DNA of 10,373 nt from Candidatus Bathyarchaeum sp. (GTDB lineage: Archaea; Thermoproteota; Bathyarchaeia; Bathyarchaeales; Bathyarchaeaceae). The notes under the pieces are model-generated. The model was given only the letters and a program-made list of their open reading frames with translations. It was not told the origin of the DNA and made no database searches. Below, piece after piece: positions 6,538 through 10,373 of the stretch (position 1 is the first letter of the stretch; each line of letters starts with the position of its first letter). The stretch covers positions 1 through 10,373 of the forward strand of contig PIXT01000169.1 in the NCBI GenBank assembly GCA_003096235.1. Reading direction: 5' to 3'. Both the position numbers and the translations under genes were made by a program.

Positions 6538-7083
6538 TTATTTCTCAAGCACCAAAATCATCTCTTTCACAACTGCCTCCACGGTCTTGCCACTAACGTC
6601 AATTTCACAGACTTTATCCGCTCCACATGCAGATATGGCGTCCCAGAGGCAAACATCCAAAATTTCGGCGCCAAGATTTTCATAAACCTTCTTTTCTGCA
6701 TATCCACGGTTCGTTAGTACATTCTTGAGTTCATGTGGATCACGTCTAAGAACAAAGACTATGTTCACTTCTTTTTTTGGCACAACATCAACAGCGTAAT
6801 GTCCCTCAACTATGATTTCCTCATCTAACTGTGCTAAAATCTCCTGCAGCCTTTCAGAAACTTTTTTTGTGTCTGCAATCAACGTTTTTCGTTCCTCATC
6901 TACGCTGGTGACTAAGTTTTCACTCTTAACAAGCTCAGTTATGCCTATGTAACTGGCATCCCGCTTGGACGCTAACTTTTGTGAGACCGTGGTTTTTCCC
7001 ACGCCAGGAGTACCTGTTACCAAAATTACTGTTCTAATCTTTTTGTTCTCCTTTTGTTTGATTAAGTAAAATGGTTCTCCCAT
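6538..7083 (-). CDS. AK6/Fap7-like adenylate kinase (NTPase), stop before the usual C-terminal tail
   Basis: The P-loop protein has GTPGVGKTT at 24-32 (Walker A), an acidic segment and EGHYAVD near 93, VFVLRRDP near 109-116 (the nucleotide-contacting strand and arginines), RGYAEKKVYENLGAEILDVCLWDA at about 126-149, and a final CEID strand. This order is that of archaeal AK6/Fap7 proteins, dual adenylate kinase/ATPases that in Pyrococcus act with ribosomal protein uS11 in small-subunit maturation (established for the family). The frame ends at TAA after 181 residues; the homologous tail continues beyond it. The ATG at 7083 puts about 17 extra residues before the first strand. AAGGAG at 7048-7053 lies 9 bases before an in-frame ATT at 7038, which would start the protein as in most homologs; use of that codon is speculative. 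Divergent from the regulator at 7189. Confidence 0.85.
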   Translation of the reverse strand: MGEPFYLIKQKENKKIRTVILVTGTPGVGKTTVSQKLASKRDASYIGITELVKSENLVTSVDEERKTLIADTKKVSERLQEILAQLDEEIIVEGHYAVDVVPKKEVNIVFVLRRDPHELKNVLTNRGYAEKKVYENLGAEILDVCLWDAISACGADKVCEIDVSGKTVEAVVKEMILVLEK

Positions 7084-7131
7084 TATTACAAACTTTGTGG
7101 CGTCACCACTTATTCTTGTTGATGTTGCTCG

Positions 7132-7146
7132 TAAATAATTTAAAGA
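7132..7146 (-). promoter_or_regulatory. Possible TATA box for the kinase gene
   Basis: The minus strand has CTTTAAATTATTTAC about 50-60 bases before the ATG at 7083. This would give a leader of roughly 25-30 bases from the ATG, or longer if a downstream start is used. No strong ribosome binding site precedes the ATG. Confidence 0.35.
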
Positions 7147-7156
7147 GTTTTAAGTT

Positions 7157-7173
7157 AATTGTTATAAACAATT
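7157..7173. promoter_or_regulatory. 17-bp inverted repeat on the TATA box of the regulator gene (putative operator)
   Basis: AATTGTT-ATA-AACAATT is a perfect 7-bp inverted repeat with a 3-base centre, and the TATA box (TTATAAAC, 7162-7169) lies inside it. The centre is about 24 bases upstream of the GTG at 7189, so that transcript would be leaderless or nearly so. A protein bound here would block TBP. Since the downstream gene encodes a winged-helix protein, autoregulation is the simplest reading. Confidence 0.5.
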
Positions 7174-7188
7174 CCTGTAATATGTTTA

Positions 7189-7839
7189 GTGTGTGATGGG
7201 GATTCGGCAGTGAAATTGCTACAAATTATTGAGAGAGTTACATGGAAGATTGCGCCTGGACCTGCTCCATCATTTAATGAAGCTCACGTAGTTAAAGCGC
7301 TAGAACTAATTGGCGATCACGGAAAGGTTGGTAGAATACGGCTTTCTAAAGAGCTTGGATTAGGAGAGGGAACAACAAGAACACTTCTGAAGCACCTTAA
7401 AAATGAGGGAATAATTCAAAGTTCAAGAAACGGAATCGCATTCTCTGAAAATGGAAAAAAGCTGTTCTCTGATCTGCGAAGTAAACTCGGTGCGTGCAAG
7501 GAGGTTCCAAGCAGCCCTTTGACTTTTGGGTCATGTAATGTTGCAGTTCTTGTCAGAAATTCGGCTAAGGCAGTGGGGAGCGGCATGGAACAAAGAGACA
7601 GTGCAATTAAAATCGGAGCATCAGGGGCAACCACTCTAATTTTTTCCAACAACAAGTTGTCATTGCCTACTGGTGAAGAGAATCTTTCCGAAAGTATGCC
7701 TGAGTTGCATGCCAAGCTGGTGACACAGTTTAATCCAAAAGAAAACGATGTTATAATAATTGGTAGCGGAAAAAACAGAGCCCTCGCAGAAATTGGAGCA
7801 ACAATGGCGGCTATCAAACTACTGAAAAACAACAATTAG
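7189..7839 (+). CDS. Winged-helix regulator with a DUF4443-type C-terminal domain
   Basis: The 216-residue protein has a winged helix-turn-helix at about 30-95 (recognition region RLSKELGLGEGTTRTLLKHL, followed by a wing, IIQSSRNGIAFSENGKKL). The C-terminal domain, about 108-216, begins NVAVLVRN and ends in a strand-glycine turn-helix, DVIIIGSGKNRALAEIGATMAA. This architecture matches archaeal wHTH-DUF4443 proteins; the ligand of the C-terminal domain is unknown to me. The GTG at 7189 lies 24 bases after a TATA box centre and would be leaderless. A second in-frame GTG at 7210 gives MKLLQIIERVTWKIAPGPAPSF, which looks like the family's natural N-terminus, so either may be used. A paralog ends at the right edge of the window, upstream of cobD. 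Confidence 0.8.
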   Translation: MCDGDSAVKLLQIIERVTWKIAPGPAPSFNEAHVVKALELIGDHGKVGRIRLSKELGLGEGTTRTLLKHLKNEGIIQSSRNGIAFSENGKKLFSDLRSKLGACKEVPSSPLTFGSCNVAVLVRNSAKAVGSGMEQRDSAIKIGASGATTLIFSNNKLSLPTGEENLSESMPELHAKLVTQFNPKENDVIIIGSGKNRALAEIGATMAAIKLLKNNN

Positions 7840-7996
7840 ACCATTTTTCGATGAACATCTGTTTTTAGCAGTTTGTTTGCGTTTGTTCTCTGAAGAACTG
7901 AACAGACGGAAAATTGGTTACTCAAAAGGCTTTTATTTTTAATAATTGCAGAATGCTCAACGATATTTGACTCGTGACTTTTTGAAACCTTTAAAC
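7840..7996. other. Convergent intergenic region with T-rich terminator
   Basis: This 157-base gap lies between the 3' ends of the regulator (plus) and cbiB (minus). It contains T5 runs at about 7844 and 7863 and the plus-strand tract TTTTATTTTT at 7931-7940, which suits termination of the regulator transcript. I see no open frame with coding character on either strand. Confidence 0.45.
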
Positions 7997-8962
7997 TTAA
8001 AGTATTATTAGTGCTTTCAAAATTAAAATTGGAAGAATTACCAACAGTCCAAACACTATTGCTGTGATTAGCATTATTCTTAAAGCTTTTACAATGTGTG
8101 CGGGAACCAGCTCGTTGCTGTCTCCTATTATGTACGCCTTTGGTTTTTCTAGTTGGATGTCCAATGCTCCAGCCATGGCTGAAATTGTCCATCCTGCGTT
8201 AGGGCTTGCTGTATTTTTTTTGTCTCGTTGCAAAATAGTCCACGATTTTCTCCATTTTTCTCTTAGAAGCAACGAGGTCAACGTCATGATGATTGCAGTC
8301 AATCTTGCTGGGATATAATTGCTTATTGTGTCCATTTTTGCTGAAAACCAGCCAATGTTGATGTGCTCTTGATCTTTGTATCCAACCATGGAATCTAAAG
8401 TGTTAATTACCCTGAATGCAACTGCGCCCGGAACACCAAATAAAGCGAAATAGAAGAAGGGTGAAGTTATTCCATCTGTGGTTCCTTCAGCTATTGTTTC
8501 GACAGCTGCAGAAATTATGTGTTGTCTGGTAAGCTTTTTTGGATTTCGTCTTACTATAAATGGCAACAACTTTTTTGCTCTTTCATAGTCTCCTTTCTCT
8601 ACTGCTTCTGCGACTGGTAGCGTATACTGTTTCATGCATTTGATGGCGAAAGTGCTCTGCAGCACCATAGCCGATGCAACAATGTAAGGTAGCCAACCAA
8701 AAAATTCACGAATCCAAAACAGCATAAAATAAGCAGGAACCACAAAAAGTGCTGCGGTCAGTAAACAAAGAAAGATGCCATTTATTTTTTCTATTTCTGA
8801 GTTTTTGTTTCTGAACTTGGATTTCAAATATTCTGCAGTTTTTCCCATCCACAATGTTGGATGAACTCTGTCTGGGACTTCACCAAAAACATAGTCAATA
8901 AGAAACGCTAAGCAAAATATGAGCAAAGAATCCAAAATCAGAGAAACATCTATCGTGAACAT
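7997..8962 (-). CDS. cbiB: Adenosylcobinamide-phosphate synthase CbiB
   Basis: This 321-residue membrane protein joins the aminopropanol-phosphate arm to adenosylcobyric acid, making adenosylcobinamide phosphate. Family signatures are present: a first helix then DRVHPTLWMG (about 31-40), FIVRRNPKKLTRQHIISAAVE (about 135-155), EGTTDGITSPFFYFALFG, the stretch PGAVAFRVINTLDSMVGYKD, then ISNYIPARLTA, and SPNAGWTISAMAGALDIQLEKP near the end. Several membrane helices (about 10-26, 62-100, 215-232, 300-318) place it in the membrane. Length is normal for the family (about 300-330). In the well-known EN(x)SD motif the asparagine is replaced (ETIAEGTTDG), a small variation. It starts at ATG 8962, 14 bases after the cobD stop, so the two form an operon; the ribosome binding site is weak. 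Confidence 0.93.
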   Translation of the reverse strand: MFTIDVSLILDSLLIFCLAFLIDYVFGEVPDRVHPTLWMGKTAEYLKSKFRNKNSEIEKINGIFLCLLTAALFVVPAYFMLFWIREFFGWLPYIVASAMVLQSTFAIKCMKQYTLPVAEAVEKGDYERAKKLLPFIVRRNPKKLTRQHIISAAVETIAEGTTDGITSPFFYFALFGVPGAVAFRVINTLDSMVGYKDQEHINIGWFSAKMDTISNYIPARLTAIIMTLTSLLLREKWRKSWTILQRDKKNTASPNAGWTISAMAGALDIQLEKPKAYIIGDSNELVPAHIVKALRIMLITAIVFGLLVILPILILKALIIL

Positions 8963-8976
8963 TTTTCGTCCAATTT

Positions 8977-10110
8977 TTATTTTGTTTCCAAAACTTGCTT
9001 GAAAGCATCTATCAATTTTTGATTCTCTTGCCGAGTTTTAACAGCCACTCGAATATGATATTTATCAAGTCCTATGAATGAACTGCAATCCCGTATCAAA
9101 ATCCAATATTCCAGCATCTTTTCTTTAAGTTTCGCTGCACTGAAACCTGATTCTTTGATGTTTATGAGAAAAAAATTTGCATCAGCTGGATATTGCTTGA
9201 AGCATGCTATTTGATTAAGTTCCCGCGACAAAAAGGCTCTTTCTACTCTAACAATTTCGCGGCTTCTTTTCAGGTGCTCTGTATCAGTTAACGCTGCCAA
9301 TGCTGCAGCTTGACCTAAACAGTTAACGTTCCACGGTATCTTGACGTTTGATAAAAGTTCAATTGTATCTTCATGAGCGATTCCGTAGCCTATTCGAAGT
9401 CCTGTTAATCCAAAAACCTTTGTGAATGACCGCAAAATGAAGATGTTGGGATAATCGTTTACTTTATCCACCAGCGAAACTTGTTGTTGACAGTCAGCAA
9501 ACTCTAAGAAATCCTGATCAAGAAAAAGAAGCACATCGTTTTTGAGAGCCTCTTCAATTATCGCAATAACCGTATCGTATGAAGTTAAAACGCTTGTAGG
9601 GTTGTTCGGATTGCATAAAAAAACCATCTTTGCGTCTTTGATTTGACTTGTAAATATGCTTGGTTCAATGCAGAAATTCCGAGACATGTTAATGTGTCTT
9701 GGTTCACCTCCAGCTTTTTTTACTGCGTTTTCATACTCACTAAATGTGGGAGACGGAATAAGTGCCACTTCTCCCTCCTCTAAAAATGTCTCTGCGAATA
9801 AGTAAATGAGCTCTGTAGAACCGTTACCTACAATCACATTGTTTAAGTTGATTCCATTGAAGTTGGATGCGATAGCTTCCCGTAACTGTTCAGAATTTGA
9901 ATCTGGGTATGCTTGAATCTGATGTAAATTTTTTTTAATTGCCTCAAGAGCTTTTGGAGATGAACCTAATGGATTGACGCTTGAACTGAAGTCCAAAATT
10001 TCTTTTTTTGTGCGTTTGGTTGTTTTTTCTGCTTCCCAAACTTTTCCTCCATGTATGCACGGCTTGAGGTTTCTGATGTTGTTTTTTGCTAATCTACAGA
10101 TTGATCTCAT
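8977..10110 (-). CDS. cobD: Threonine-phosphate decarboxylase CobD (PLP-dependent, class I/II aminotransferase fold)
   Basis: CobD decarboxylates L-threonine O-3-phosphate to (R)-1-amino-2-propanol phosphate, the linker that CbiB attaches to the corrin ring. The 377-residue protein has the family's N-terminal HGG (20-22), then ILDFSSSVNPLG, which in CobD is usually LDFSANINPLG. It also has VGNGSTELI, NPNNP (167-171), LDQDF (Asp198, PLP ring nitrogen), SFTKVFGLTGLRIGYG with the Schiff-base Lys231, and HIRVAV (Arg354, substrate carboxylate). HisC is the closest relative, but HGG, the length and the adjacent cbiB favour CobD. The ATG at 10110 is supported by GAGGTGA 7 bases upstream, a strong match to the archaeal anti-Shine-Dalgarno sequence. 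Confidence 0.88.
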   Translation of the reverse strand: MRSICRLAKNNIRNLKPCIHGGKVWEAEKTTKRTKKEILDFSSSVNPLGSSPKALEAIKKNLHQIQAYPDSNSEQLREAIASNFNGINLNNVIVGNGSTELIYLFAETFLEEGEVALIPSPTFSEYENAVKKAGGEPRHINMSRNFCIEPSIFTSQIKDAKMVFLCNPNNPTSVLTSYDTVIAIIEEALKNDVLLFLDQDFLEFADCQQQVSLVDKVNDYPNIFILRSFTKVFGLTGLRIGYGIAHEDTIELLSNVKIPWNVNCLGQAAALAALTDTEHLKRSREIVRVERAFLSRELNQIACFKQYPADANFFLINIKESGFSAAKLKEKMLEYWILIRDCSSFIGLDKYHIRVAVKTRQENQKLIDAFKQVLETK

Positions 10111-10117
10111 GTTTGGG
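10111..10117 (-). promoter_or_regulatory. cobD: Spacer that sets the cobD start, next to a strong ribosome binding site
   Basis: On the minus strand GAGGTGA (10118-10124) is followed by this 7-base spacer and then ATG at 10110. It is the best Shine-Dalgarno match in the window and fixes the start of cobD. Confidence 0.5.
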
Positions 10118-10162
10118 TCACCTCTTGTTTTTTGGTCTGTGAATCCATTTTGTGTTTATGTT

Positions 10163-10176
10163 GTCTACCATTAGAC
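10163..10176. promoter_or_regulatory. Inverted repeat near the cobD transcription start
   Basis: GTCTA-CCAT-TAGAC is a perfect 5-bp dyad between the cobD TATA box and the predicted transcript start (about 10162). This is where a repressor would block initiation. Confidence 0.35.
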
Positions 10177-10183
10177 CTGCCAT

Positions 10184-10194
10184 AGTATAAATAT
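10184..10194 (-). promoter_or_regulatory. TATA box for the cobD-cbiB operon
   Basis: The minus strand reads ATATTTATACT. Its centre is about 78 bases upstream of the cobD ATG, which predicts a leader of about 50 bases including the ribosome binding site. The leader is too short for a cobalamin riboswitch. Confidence 0.5.
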
Positions 10195-10195
10195 T

Positions 10196-10214
10196 TGGAT
10201 GGTTTATCCATCCA
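10196..10214. promoter_or_regulatory. Inverted repeat directly upstream of the cobD TATA box
   Basis: TGGATGG-TTTAT-CCATCCA is a perfect 7-bp dyad abutting the TATA/BRE region. It is the strongest candidate for a regulator site on this promoter. Confidence 0.45.
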
Positions 10215-10216
10215 TG

Positions 10217-10241
10217 ATGTTGGTTGCCACCCTGCCAACAT
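10217..10241. promoter_or_regulatory. Inverted repeat ATGTTGG / CCAACAT upstream of cobD
   Basis: Two perfect 7-bp arms flank an 11-base spacer (TTGCCACCCTG). It lies three bases from the neighbouring dyad at 10196-10214. The spacer contains TTGCC, partly echoing the arm. It may be a second regulator site. Confidence 0.35.
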
Positions 10242-10261
10242 TAGATATCGTTGTCACTCGG

Positions 10262-10281
10262 AAAAACGCTTGTTCAAAAAA
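10262..10281 (-). terminator. T-tract terminator of the DUF4443 paralog
   Basis: Just after the stop at 10294 the minus strand has a T6 run (10276-10281) and a T5 run (10262-10266). They would end the upstream transcript before the cobD promoter. Confidence 0.4.
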
Positions 10282-10293
10282 TTGTTTTTCGAT

Positions 10294-10373
10294 TCATTTT
10301 CTCAAAAGTTTGATTGCTGCCATTATCGCTCCGATTTCAGCGTTTGCTTTATTCTCTCCACTACCACATATCA
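10294..10373 (-). CDS. 3' end of a second DUF4443-type protein (partial, runs off the window)
   Basis: The last 25 codons of a minus-strand gene are visible, ending at TGA (10294-10296). They encode GSGENKANAEIGAIMAA and then IKLLRK. The regulator at 7189-7839 ends GSGKNRALAEIGATMAA and then IKLLKNNN; across the 21 aligned residues from GSG to KLL, 17 are identical. This makes the gene a close paralog, at least in its C-terminal domain. Its N-terminus, and so whether it also has a winged helix, lies outside the window. It is codirectional with cobD and 183 bases upstream of it. Confidence 0.8.
   Translation of the reverse strand, partial: ICGSGENKANAEIGAIMAAIKLLRK

Noticed and set aside
7416..7835. 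Minus-strand open frame inside the winged-helix gene
   Set aside because: It is a mirror of the HTH/DUF4443 gene, whose paralog at the right edge confirms the plus-strand reading.
7848..7905. Possible C/D box sRNA (GATGA followed by CTGA motifs)
   Set aside because: The C box is imperfect, and the D-like motifs are short and common; no guide element can be judged.
8977..10110. HisC (histidinol-phosphate aminotransferase) as the identity of the PLP enzyme
   Set aside because: The fold is shared, but the N-terminal HGG motif and the adjacent cbiB favour CobD; no other histidine genes are nearby.
10111..10293. Cobalamin riboswitch upstream of cobD
   Set aside because: The predicted leader is about 50 bases and no B12-box-like conserved stretch is seen; the dyads fit protein binding better.
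1..10373. CRISPR arrays, insertion sequences, tRNA or rRNA genes
   Set aside because: No regularly spaced direct repeats, transposase-like frames, terminal inverted repeats or tRNA cloverleaf signals were seen on either strand.

Overview
The window looks like a stretch of a moderately AT-rich archaeal chromosome. The evidence is a set of genes of archaeal type: an AK6/Fap7-type NTPase, a DUF1922-like zinc ribbon, winged-helix proteins of the DUF4443 type, and an archaeal pairing of cobD and cbiB. Several genes also have AT-rich TATA boxes 22-30 bases upstream of likely leaderless or short-leader starts. The general look (DUF4443 genes, membrane-anchored secreted proteins, GTG/TTG starts) suggests a TACK-group archaeon such as Bathyarchaeia, but the sequence alone does not prove this.

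Layout from left to right. Bases 1-557 hold no convincing complete gene, only a possible remnant encoding a C-terminal membrane helix. A Wzx/RfbX-type polysaccharide flippase (minus strand, own TATA box) follows. Next comes a minus-strand run read from 5720 down to 2286: a small two-helix membrane protein, an N-terminally anchored protein with two tandem LEA14/WHy-like beta-sandwich repeats, a small four-helix membrane protein that overlaps it, and a membrane-anchored GH113-like glycoside hydrolase carrying both catalytic glutamates. Together with the flippase this reads as a cell-surface glycan module of unknown exact role.

The middle holds housekeeping-type genes: a small zinc-ribbon protein (minus) divergent from a small protein with a degenerate PD-(D/E)XK nuclease look (plus), then an AK6/Fap7-like kinase (minus). 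The kinase stops at an in-frame TAA, yet the same frame continues for 27 codons that look like the family's conserved C-terminal tail. Divergent from it is a winged-helix DUF4443-type regulator (plus), with a 17-bp inverted repeat lying on its TATA box.

The right end is a cobalamin module on the minus strand: cobD (threonine-phosphate decarboxylase) followed after 14 bp by cbiB (adenosylcobinamide-phosphate synthase). These two proteins supply and attach the aminopropanol linker of the corrinoid nucleotide loop. Upstream of cobD are three short inverted repeats around a TATA box. At the window edge lies the 3' end of a second DUF4443-type gene whose C-terminus is nearly the same as that of the regulator at 7189. 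The two cobalamin genes are therefore bracketed by paralogous putative regulators, which suggests, but does not prove, a regulatory link.
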